DNA of 5,742 bases from Chthoniobacterales bacterium (GTDB taxonomy: Bacteria; Verrucomicrobiota; Verrucomicrobiia; Chthoniobacterales; UBA10450), in the NCBI GenBank assembly GCA_013694945.1, contig JACDBM010000179.1, forward strand, positions 1 to 5,742, read 5' to 3'. Of the stretch, positions 1 through 5,718 are shown piece after piece; the stretch's first letter is position 1, and each line of letters opens with the position of its first letter. The translations under genes were made by a program, and so were the position numbers. The notes beneath the pieces are model-generated. The model made no database searches. It was not told the DNA's origin and saw nothing but the letters and a program-made list of their open reading frames with translations.

Positions 1-134
1 GAAGTGCGAAATGGAATCCACGAGAGGCCCACCGGATCGATCGCGCGTAGCCCGAGCGCTCCCAGCATTATTCCCGCAAAAGCGGCCACACGCAGCCGCA
101 CCTGGGCTGGCTCGAGCTGTTTCCCCATGTTCAT
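1..134 (-). CDS. Partial small membrane protein, possibly DUF2752-like (N-terminus only)
   Basis: An open frame starts with ATG at 134 (minus) and continues without a stop to the left edge, giving about 44 residues (MNMGKQLEPAQVRLR...). A second in-frame ATG lies two codons in, at 128, so the exact start is uncertain. Residues about 13-32 (LRVAAFAGIMLGALGLRAID) look like one membrane helix preceded by positive residues, followed by DPVGLSWIPFRTS. That layout, one helix then Asp-Pro and about ten residues later an aromatic/Pro-Phe stretch, resembles the start of DUF2752 proteins, where a Cys-rich TG...C..CG..R motif follows. The diagnostic motif would lie outside the window, so the family is only a guess. 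The start overlaps the stop of the preceding membrane-protein gene by one base (TAATG), which implies one transcript and translational coupling. Confidence 0.55.
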   Translation of the reverse strand, partial: MNMGKQLEPAQVRLRVAAFAGIMLGALGLRAIDPVGLSWIPFRT

Positions 135-1123
135 TACAGTTGGACTGGCGGTGGCTCAGGTGGTTCGCTCGCGGGCCGCTCTGTCGCCGCAGTGGATGGC
201 GCAGCTTCGATTGCCGCCACATTCGCCCAAGCATCGTAAGTGGGACCGAACTGCCGGACAAAGAGGAGCAGATAGCTCAGAAAGAAAACGTAAAAGGGCA
301 ACAGGATCACTGTCCCGAGATATGGAATCGCCGTGATGCAGCAGGTCACGCACGTCAGCAGACAGGCACTCATCGCGAACGCGACGTAGAGCACGACTGA
401 GAACAGTACATAGAGAATGACAGGGCCGGGGTAAGCCATTATGGCGGCGACGCTCGCGCCGAAAGCTTCGCCCGCGCCGCATTTCCTCCGATACATCACC
501 GGAATCATGAAGCTGGAGATGAGGTAATATCCGACCATGATCAGCATCAGGACGATCGCCAGCAGGCTGATCCCCATCACCAGATTCGCGCCTTGTGGCG
601 CCTCGCCCCGAATCGCGAGCGGCAACCAGAGTGGGAGCGACGCCAGCCCGGCGACCGCGAGAATGATCACTGCCACCAGGAGCGAGAAAAGAAAGTAACT
701 GTTCCCCTCGCGTTTAAACGAGCGCCACGGCTCCACGATGGCGCCGCGATTCCGCACGACGCAATCCGTGAAGATGAACTTCCCGCGCGCGCCGATCCAC
801 AGGCAGACAATCACGAGCGCGATTCCAACTACAACACCGATCCCAATCAACGGCAGCGCCCACCCCGGCAGGGTATCGGCGGACCCGAATGCCTCATGGG
901 TGGTCGAGCGAAGTTTCCACTTCCAATCCCCATTCATCAGTTTCGAATTGAAATTGAAGCCCTGCCCCCCGCCCCCGCCGGCGAGGTGGGAAAGAAATGC
1001 TGCGAACCCGATCACAAACCATTTCGCCACGTCAAACGGCTGAAACAGAATCAGCTTCGTCAGGTCAAAGGCCCTGCTAAAGGGCTCGAATATTTCGATC
1101 TTGCGTCCACTGCTTGCATCCAT
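134..1123 (-). CDS. Polytopic integral membrane protein of unknown function (DUF7544/DUF4013-like)
   Basis: This is a complete 329-residue protein. I do not recognise a characterised function. The N-terminal segment (residues 11-48, IFEPFSRAFDLTKLILFQPF then a KWFVIGF helix) resembles uncharacterised membrane proteins of Verrucomicrobia and related phyla annotated as DUF7544, which is a recollection and not a search result. Hydrophobic segments lie at about 34-48, 88-111, 143-170, 181-210, 234-262 and 265-290, suggesting about six membrane helices. A Gly-rich stretch (GGGGGQG, about 49-55) follows the first helix. A Cys cluster (C254, C258, C261, C262) sits in the fifth hydrophobic segment. 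The last 25 residues are Pro/Ala/Glu-rich and probably a disordered tail. The ATG at 1123 is used because the protein-like N-terminus begins there. No clear Shine-Dalgarno sequence precedes it, and a GC-rich hairpin lies 15 nt upstream. The gene is divergent from gyrA and overlaps the next minus-strand gene by one base. Confidence 0.85.
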   Translation of the reverse strand: MDASSGRKIEIFEPFSRAFDLTKLILFQPFDVAKWFVIGFAAFLSHLAGGGGGQGFNFNSKLMNGDWKWKLRSTTHEAFGSADTLPGWALPLIGIGVVVGIALVIVCLWIGARGKFIFTDCVVRNRGAIVEPWRSFKREGNSYFLFSLLVAVIILAVAGLASLPLWLPLAIRGEAPQGANLVMGISLLAIVLMLIMVGYYLISSFMIPVMYRRKCGAGEAFGASVAAIMAYPGPVILYVLFSVVLYVAFAMSACLLTCVTCCITAIPYLGTVILLPFYVFFLSYLLLFVRQFGPTYDAWANVAAIEAAPSTAATERPASEPPEPPPVQL

Positions 1124-1138
1124 AGCCGCATTTCAACC

Positions 1139-1177
1139 GCTCCGCCCGCGCGGAGCAAGCACAAGGAATAGCTCCGC
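1139..1177 (-). repeat. Three alternating copies of a 7-mer forming alternative hairpins
   Basis: GCTCCGC occurs at 1139-1145 and 1171-1177, with its reverse complement GCGGAGC at 1150-1156. The middle copy can pair with the first (4-nt loop, 1146-1149) or with the third (14-nt loop, 1157-1170), but not both. On the minus strand this would be the 5' leader of the membrane-protein gene. The gene-proximal hairpin would end 15 nt before its ATG, close enough to affect ribosome access. The pairing is seen directly. A regulatory role is inference, and GC-rich DNA produces short dyads by chance. Confidence 0.55.
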
Positions 1178-1196
1178 CCTAAAAGCAGCCCATCGC

Positions 1197-1208
1197 TTGC
1201 GCGCGCAA
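1197..1208. repeat. 12-bp perfect palindrome TTGCGCGCGCAA
   Basis: The sequence equals its own reverse complement over all 12 bases. It lies in the divergent gap, 73 bp from the membrane-protein start and 150 bp from the gyrA start. It could be a protein-binding site, but alternating GC in a GC-rich genome makes chance palindromes common. Confidence 0.4.
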
Positions 1209-1222
1209 ACTACTTTCACGCT

Positions 1223-1248
1223 TAAGAAAATCGGCGACAGTTTTCTTA
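1223..1248. repeat. 8-bp inverted repeat TAAGAAAA / TTTTCTTA with 10-bp spacer
   Basis: The left arm is 1223-1230 and the right arm 1241-1248, a perfect match in a locally AT-rich patch of an otherwise GC-rich region. An AT-rich dyad 110-136 bp upstream of gyrA is a plausible operator or promoter element. No specific regulator is recognised. Confidence 0.45.
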
Positions 1249-1263
1249 GAGCGGAGGCGCTCT
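1248..1263 (+). repeat. Short hairpin AGAGCG-GAGG-CGCTCT upstream of gyrA
   Basis: A 6-bp perfect stem (1248-1253 with 1258-1263) encloses the loop GAGG. It directly abuts and shares base 1248 with the AT-rich inverted repeat at 1223-1248. If transcription of gyrA starts upstream of it, it would form in the 5' leader. No U-run follows, so it is not a terminator. Confidence 0.35.
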
Positions 1264-1337
1264 CCAAGCTCCTGTGCGCACCACAGAGACACTGATTTAA
1301 GGAGTGACACTTTCTCGCCTTTCCCTAAGTGTGATCA

Positions 1338-1343
1338 GGAAGG
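1338..1343 (+). promoter_or_regulatory. Possible distant Shine-Dalgarno (GGAAGG) for gyrA
   Basis: GGAAGG is the best purine-rich match upstream of gyrA but is separated from the ATG at 1359 by 15 nt, longer than the usual 5-10. An in-frame TGA at 1353-1355 prevents an earlier start, so the ATG at 1359 stands whether or not this site is functional. Confidence 0.3.
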
Positions 1344-1358
1344 TCCAAACGCTGATTT

Positions 1359-3962
1359 ATGTATAACCCGAATGAGAAAATAGAGGACATCAACGTCGCG
1401 GAGGAGGTCTCGAGGTCGTTCCTGGACTACTCGATGTCGGTCATCATTTCCCGCGCACTGCCGGATGCGCGCGACGGTTTGAAACCCTCCCAGCGTCGCA
1501 TTCTTTACGCGATGCACGATCTTTCGCTCTTCCCGAACCGGCAGCATCGCAAGTGCGCGAAGATTTGCGGCGACACGAGCGGTAACTATCACCCGCACGG
1601 CGAAGCCGTCATCTATCCTACCCTCGTGCACATGGCCCAAGGGTGGGCGATGCGGGAGACGCTCGTCGATGGCCAGGGCAACTTCGGGTCGGTGGAAGGC
1701 GATCCGCCAGCGGCGATGCGGTACACCGAGGCGCGCATGACGCACCTCGGCGCCGCGCTCATGACCGACATGGACAAGGACACAGTGGACTTTGTCCCGA
1801 ACTACGATGAAACGCGCACCGAGCCGACGGTTTTCCCGTCCGCCTTCCCGAATCTGCTCGTCAACGGCGGCACCGGCATCGCGGTCGGGATGGCGACGAA
1901 CATTCCGCCGCACAATCTCGGCGAAGTGATTGACGGGATTTGTGCGCAGATCGACGACCCGGAGATCACACTCGATGGCTTAATAAAGTTCGTGAAGGGC
2001 CCGGATTTCCCGACCGGCTGTGCTCTGCTCGGCCTCGCGGGCGTCCGCCAGTATCTCGAGACTGGCCGCGGCAGCATGAAGGTGCGGGGCAAGGCAGGGG
2101 TCGAAGAACTGAAGGGAAACCGTGAGCAGATCGTCATCACGGAGATCCCCTACAACGTGAACCGCGCCACCCTCGTGGAGCGGATCGCCGCGCTCGTGAA
2201 TGAGAAGGTGCTGACTGATATCACCGCGATTCGGGACGAATCGGACGAGAACACGCGAGTGGTCATCGAGCTGAAACGTGACGGCAACCCGAAGGTCGTG
2301 ATCAACAATCTTTACAAGCACACCGCAATGGAGAGCTCCTTCGCGGCGTCGATGTTGGCGATCGATCACGGGCGTCCCAAGCTGCTTTCGCTGAAAGAGG
2401 CAAACGCGGCTTATATCGAGCACCGCCGTGAAGTCGTGCTGCGCCGCACCCGCTTCGAATTACGGAAAGCCGAGGAGCGAGCCGAGACGCTCGAAGGTTA
2501 TCTCATCGCGCTCGCAAACCTCGACGAATTCATCCGGATCATCCGCGGCTCCGCCAATCGCGATGAGGCTCGCGTGAAGTTGCTTGCCTTCGAATTTACG
2601 CGCCGGCAGGTGGAGCAAATCGGCATCCTCATCCGGAATGAGGCACGGTTGATGGAAGGTCGTTATGCTTTCAGCGAGCATCAGACGAATCAAATCCTCG
2701 ACCTGCGCCTTTATCAGCTAACCGGACTCGAGCGCGAGAAAATCATCCAGGAATACAAAGAGCTGATCACGACGATCAAGGACCTGCGCGACATCCTGGC
2801 GAAGGAATCGCGCGTCTTCGAGATCATCAAAAAGGAGCTTCGCGATCTGCGCGCTCGACACGCCACTCCACGGCTCACGCAACTCGTTCCGGACGAGGGT
2901 GAGATCAACATGGAGGACCTGATCGCGAACGAGGGCTGCATCATCAGCATCACGCACGGCGGATTTATCAAGCGGACCGCGGTCAGTGCCTTTCGGGCGC
3001 AGCGGCGCGGCGGCAAGGGCGTGATCGGCATGACGACACGGGAAGGGGCGACGGAAGAGGAAGACGGAGATTTCATCGAACATCTCTTCAGCGCCACGAC
3101 CCACGACTATCTGATGTTCTTCACGGAATCCGGACGGGCGTATGTCGAGAAGGTCTATGAAATTCCCGAGATGGGACGCGCGGCGAAGGGCCGTTCAATC
3201 GCCAACCTCCTCGAGCTGCGGAGCGACGAGAAAATCGCCGCTACGATCCGTGTTCAGGCCAAGAAGTCCGGCATGGGCGCAAACCTGGTCGACGAAACGT
3301 GGGATCCAAACCTCCACATCGTTTTCGCGACGCGTTCCGGCATTGTCAAAAAGTCGAACCTTTCCGATTACGGCAACGTGCGGAAAGGCGGCATCATCGC
3401 GATCCAAATTGAGGACGACGATTGTCTCATCGACGCCAAGCTCACGAACGGCAATGACGAAATCGTTCTCATCACACAGGACGGAATCAGCCTGCGCTTT
3501 CATGAGGAACAACTTCGCGATCAGGGCCGAAATACGGTCGGAGTTTGGGGAATTCGTCCCGAGAAAGGTGACGTGGTGGTGGCGATCGCCATCGTCAACT
3601 CGAATTCGATGCTGCTCGTCGCAGGTGAGAATGGTGTCGGCAAACGCACGCCGTTCGATGATTATCGTCGCCAGTCGCGCGGCGGCAAAGGGATCATCAC
3701 GATGAGAACGGGAGAGAAGACTGGGAGCGTCGTCGGAGCCCTCACCGTGACGGACAAGGACGAACTGATGCTCATCACGACAAAAGGTCAGATGGTGCGG
3801 ACGCGTGTGAAGGAAATCCGCGCCGTGGGCCGAAACACAATGGGCGTGAAACTAATGGACTTGCGCGGGACGGAGAAGCTCCAGGCGATCGCTCCGGTTG
3901 TGAGCCAGGAGGTGGTCGAGGCGGAGGCCGAGATCAGCCCTGGCCCTGGCATCACGACATAG
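1359..3962 (+). CDS. gyrA: DNA gyrase subunit A
   Basis: This is a complete 867-residue type IIA topoisomerase A subunit, within the normal GyrA length. With GyrB it forms the A2B2 enzyme that uses ATP to introduce negative supercoils. The winged-helix cleavage core carries HPHG (78-81), the catalytic Tyr122 in AAMRYTEAR, and the DNA-intercalating Ile174 in GIAVGMATNIPPHN. Numbering matches the E. coli enzyme exactly through this part. A tower and coiled-coil region with DLRLYQLTGLE (448-458) follows. The C-terminal pinwheel (about 500-845) contains the canonical GyrA box QRRGGKG (548-554), which identifies gyrase rather than ParC, and a second box-like QSRGGKG (772-778). A short acidic tail (EVVEAEAE) ends the protein. 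Residues 82-87 are EAVIYP, so the usual quinolone contacts Ser83 and Asp87 are Ala and Pro. gyrB is not adjacent, and a terminator follows the TAG immediately. Confidence 0.99.
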   Translation: MYNPNEKIEDINVAEEVSRSFLDYSMSVIISRALPDARDGLKPSQRRILYAMHDLSLFPNRQHRKCAKICGDTSGNYHPHGEAVIYPTLVHMAQGWAMRETLVDGQGNFGSVEGDPPAAMRYTEARMTHLGAALMTDMDKDTVDFVPNYDETRTEPTVFPSAFPNLLVNGGTGIAVGMATNIPPHNLGEVIDGICAQIDDPEITLDGLIKFVKGPDFPTGCALLGLAGVRQYLETGRGSMKVRGKAGVEELKGNREQIVITEIPYNVNRATLVERIAALVNEKVLTDITAIRDESDENTRVVIELKRDGNPKVVINNLYKHTAMESSFAASMLAIDHGRPKLLSLKEANAAYIEHRREVVLRRTRFELRKAEERAETLEGYLIALANLDEFIRIIRGSANRDEARVKLLAFEFTRRQVEQIGILIRNEARLMEGRYAFSEHQTNQILDLRLYQLTGLEREKIIQEYKELITTIKDLRDILAKESRVFEIIKKELRDLRARHATPRLTQLVPDEGEINMEDLIANEGCIISITHGGFIKRTAVSAFRAQRRGGKGVIGMTTREGATEEEDGDFIEHLFSATTHDYLMFFTESGRAYVEKVYEIPEMGRAAKGRSIANLLELRSDEKIAATIRVQAKKSGMGANLVDETWDPNLHIVFATRSGIVKKSNLSDYGNVRKGGIIAIQIEDDDCLIDAKLTNGNDEIVLITQDGISLRFHEEQLRDQGRNTVGVWGIRPEKGDVVVAIAIVNSNSMLLVAGENGVGKRTPFDDYRRQSRGGKGIITMRTGEKTGSVVGALTVTDKDELMLITTKGQMVRTRVKEIRAVGRNTMGVKLMDLRGTEKLQAIAPVVSQEVVEAEAEISPGPGITT

Positions 3963-3992
3963 AAAAAGGGACACGCAAAGCGTGTCCCTTTT
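3963..3992. terminator. Strong, probably bidirectional intrinsic terminator after gyrA
   Basis: A perfect 13-bp stem (AAAAGGGACACGC at 3964-3976 with its complement at 3980-3992) closes on a 3-nt AAA loop. It starts right after the gyrA TAG. The plus strand ends in TTTT, and the minus strand ends in TTTTT from the A-run 3963-3967. It lies between gyrA and a convergent gene ending at 4014, so it can stop transcripts from both sides. Confidence 0.9.
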
Positions 3993-4013
3993 CACGTTAA
4001 ACTCGTGCGCGGT

Positions 4014-4196
4014 TTAGTAGCCGCCGGTCGAGCGGGTGGTCGTCGTGCTGGTCGCCGAGGGCCGTGTCACGACAGCTTCTTCGCGCGTCTGCGTGGTGGT
4101 CGTCGAAACAGCTGGTTCTTTCACGACAGTCGTGCAGGAAGTTAAGATAATGGTCGCGGCCGCCATCACTGGGGCCAGAAGGATAAGTTTTTTCAT
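4014..4196 (-). CDS. Small Thr-rich lipoprotein of unknown function
   Basis: This 60-residue protein has a clear lipoprotein signal peptide: MKK, a hydrophobic core (4-18) and a lipobox LTSC with Cys21. After processing, 40 residues would remain anchored by the lipidated Cys. Residue +2 is Thr, not Asp, so by the enterobacterial rule it would go to the outer membrane, though that rule may not hold here. The mature part is of low complexity: 18 of 40 residues are Ser/Thr, with two STTTT runs (31-35 and 50-54) each followed shortly by Arg, and a GGY end. A weak GGAAA (4211-4207) sits 10 nt before the ATG. The gene is separated from the upstream oxidoreductase by 78 bp and converges on gyrA. I do not recognise a family. 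The signal peptide makes a real gene likely despite its small size. Confidence 0.78.
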   Translation of the reverse strand: MKKLILLAPVMAAATIILTSCTTVVKEPAVSTTTTQTREEAVVTRPSATSTTTTRSTGGY

Positions 4197-4274
4197 AGTT
4201 GGTTGATTTCCAAGCTCAATTCGGAGGCGAGCAACTCGTTAGCCGTATTTCGGGCAAAGTTTTGCAGGGCAGGT
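4197..4274. other. Gap between oxidoreductase and lipoprotein genes
   Basis: These 78 bp separate two genes on the same (minus) strand. I find no hairpin followed by a U-run and no convincing promoter. Whether the lipoprotein is co-transcribed with the oxidoreductase or has its own promoter cannot be decided from the sequence. Confidence 0.6.
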
Positions 4275-5336
4275 TCAAGCAATTGGAACCTCTCGCCCCA
4301 GGCTGCTCGAAGCGTAGATCGCGTCCAGCATCTCCATTAGCTGCACCGCCTGTTCGCCGTTGTTGATCGGCGGCGCGCTTCCGGTGATCGCATCCAGGAA
4401 ATTGCGCAGTTGCAGTTCAAAGCTGTCAGCCTCGTCGGGCAGGTCGATTGGGATGGTGGTGAGGGCACCATTTTGATCCTCGAACAATGTGAGCGGTTTC
4501 AGGCGGATCGTCCCCTTGGTTCCATAGACCGTCGAGTTGTTCAGCTCGCGTCCAAAATATTGCCCCTGGGGAATATCATCGGGCAGATTGCCCGCCCACG
4601 CAGTCTCCAGCGAAACGACCGCACCCCCCTCGAAACGGATGAACCCGTAAGCCGCGTCCTCCACATCAAAGAGGCCCGCAGGCACGAGGTGTTCGAAATT
4701 CCGGTAAACTTGCGCGCTGACCGAAACTGGCTGCGGCGTTCCCATGAGATACCAAGCCGAATCCAGAGCATGCACGCCGATGTCGATCAGCGCCCCACCA
4801 CCGGAGCGCTCCTTTTGCGTAAACCACCCGCCTACTCCCGCCGGGATGCCGCGGGAGCGCACCCATGTCGCCTGAGCGTGGTAAATTCTTCCAAGCCGCC
4901 CGGTCGCGATCAGTTCTTTCGCCGCTCGCATCCCTGGTGTGAAGCGGAATTGCCGGCCGAAGTAATAGATCAGCTCGCGCTTGCTCGCCTCTTCATGCAG
5001 CACCTTCATTTCCGCAGCGTTCAAGGTCGGCGGTTTCTCGCAAAAGACGTGTTTCCCCGCCTCCAAGGCGGCAAGCGACGCGGGGAAATGGAGGAAATTC
5101 GGAAGGCAAATCATGACCGCAGCCACCTCCGGATCGGCGAGGAGTTCGCGATAATCTGTGAAACTTTTCTCCGGCCCGTAAGTCGCCTCGAAAAGTTGCC
5201 GTCGTTCTTCGTTGACGTCGGCACACGCGTAGAGCTGCGCAGCCGGAATGGCGCTCATCACGCGTGCGTGCTGCTGCCCGGGCCAGCCAGTGCCGATCAC
5301 GCCCAATCGCAGCGTTTTGCCGCGCTTCAGATTCAT
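4275..5336 (-). CDS. Gfo/Idh/MocA-family NAD(P)-dependent oxidoreductase
   Basis: This complete 353-residue protein is typical of the family in length and motifs. The N-terminal Rossmann fold has GxG in IGTGWPGQQH (14-23), and Asp40 ends the second strand (CAD), which in such folds usually favours NAD over NADP. The family hallmark EKP is at 100-102, with Lys101 the expected catalytic or proton-relay lysine. The C-terminal alpha/beta substrate domain carries GGGALIDIGVHALD (179-192), where Asp185 and His189 match the conserved active-site DxGxH pattern. Members oxidise or reduce hydroxyl or keto groups on sugars, inositols or related compounds, usually in the cytoplasm. No signal peptide is seen. 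The substrate cannot be read from the sequence and no sugar-metabolism genes are visible nearby. The ATG overlaps the TGA of the upstream release-factor-like gene (ATGA, 4 nt), implying coupled translation. Confidence 0.96.
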   Translation of the reverse strand: MNLKRGKTLRLGVIGTGWPGQQHARVMSAIPAAQLYACADVNEERRQLFEATYGPEKSFTDYRELLADPEVAAVMICLPNFLHFPASLAALEAGKHVFCEKPPTLNAAEMKVLHEEASKRELIYYFGRQFRFTPGMRAAKELIATGRLGRIYHAQATWVRSRGIPAGVGGWFTQKERSGGGALIDIGVHALDSAWYLMGTPQPVSVSAQVYRNFEHLVPAGLFDVEDAAYGFIRFEGGAVVSLETAWAGNLPDDIPQGQYFGRELNNSTVYGTKGTIRLKPLTLFEDQNGALTTIPIDLPDEADSFELQLRNFLDAITGSAPPINNGEQAVQLMEMLDAIYASSSLGREVPIA

Positions 5337-5713
5337 TCGCCCACTGTTCCCCGCAGTTTCTTCAAGAGGGAACGCTTCCGTTTTCTCTCCAGGATGCGGC
5401 GCTTCAAAGCGCGTGGACGCGGCGAGGCCCGCCGGCGCGCCTTTTCACGCTCGGATTTCCGGGCCGCACGTAACATGTGCTCATGATTCTCGAGCATGGC
5501 CGCCAGGCGCGCCCGCGCCAGCTTGCGGTTCATGCCCTGTGAACGCGAGTCCTGCACCGTCACGCTCAGGCCCGAGGGGCGATGTCGCAGCGTCACCGCC
5601 GTGGCGACCTTGTTTACGTTCTGACCGCCCGGGCCGCTCGAGCGGGCAAAGCTCTCTTCCAAATCCGATTCTCGCAGCCCTTTGAACGCGGGAACGTCTG
5701 CGCTTCGTTCCAT
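5333..5713 (-). CDS. GGQ-domain release-factor-like protein, probable ribosome-rescue peptidyl-tRNA hydrolase
   Basis: This complete 126-residue protein holds only the catalytic domain of class I release factors. The motif SSGPGGQNVNK (26-35) includes the GGQ tripeptide (29-31), which in this family triggers hydrolysis of the peptidyl-tRNA ester in the ribosomal peptidyl-transferase centre. It is followed by VQDSRSQGMNRKLARARL (53-70), closer to RF1/RF2 wording than to that of ArfB. There is no codon-recognition domain. The tail (about 85-121) is very rich in Arg and Lys, as in ArfB/ICT1 and mitochondrial C12orf65 (mtRF-R), where a basic tail enters the ribosome's vacant mRNA channel or binds rRNA. 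A rescue role for stalled ribosomes is therefore likely but inferred. The ATG at 5713 has no good Shine-Dalgarno sequence. A possible upstream gene ends 5 bp before it, and the downstream oxidoreductase overlaps by 4 nt, so this looks like an operon. Confidence 0.92.
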   Translation of the reverse strand: MERSADVPAFKGLRESDLEESFARSSGPGGQNVNKVATAVTLRHRPSGLSVTVQDSRSQGMNRKLARARLAAMLENHEHMLRAARKSEREKARRRASPRPRALKRRILERKRKRSLLKKLRGTVGE

Positions 5714-5718
5714 CGCGG

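Larger units (their letters stand above)
1124..1358. other. Divergent intergenic region between the membrane-protein gene and gyrA
   Basis: This 235-bp region must hold the promoters for gyrA (plus) and for the membrane-protein pair (minus). I see no convincing -35/-10 pair on either strand. It does contain several short dyads at 1139-1156, 1150-1177, 1197-1208, 1223-1248 and 1248-1263, listed separately. Short frames crossing it lack protein-like composition, and I see no small gene here. Confidence 0.8.

Noticed and set aside
593..1171. A 192-codon plus-strand frame opposite the membrane protein
   Set aside because: Its translation is polar and low-information, and it lies entirely opposite a well-formed multi-helix protein. 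It is a shadow of that gene.
1197..1360. Candidate sigma-70 promoters for gyrA (for example GTGACA at 1304-1309, or TTGCGC at 1197-1202)
   Set aside because: No partner -10 hexamer at acceptable spacing matches better than about two of six positions, so I do not annotate a promoter.
1590..1619. Acquired quinolone-resistance mutation in gyrA
   Set aside because: The whole EAVIYP stretch differs from the E. coli one and looks like a lineage-typical sequence rather than a point mutation on a sensitive background.
1335..1913. A 192-codon minus-strand frame inside gyrA, and similar frames at 1980-2423, 2714-3104 and 3142-3705
   Set aside because: All lie within gyrA in other frames. GyrA motifs are continuous over the whole span, so these are shadow frames.
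4212..4274. Promoter-like hexamers (TTGAAC, TTTGCC on the minus strand) upstream of the lipoprotein
   Set aside because: Neither has a suitable -10 element at 15-19 bp, so the evidence is too weak.
4410..5486. A 358-codon open frame on the plus strand opposite the oxidoreductase and release-factor genes
   Set aside because: It is slightly longer than the true gene, but its translation is Arg-rich with no recognisable motif. The minus strand carries the EKP, GxG, DxGxH and GGQ motifs. Long antisense frames are common in GC-rich coding DNA.
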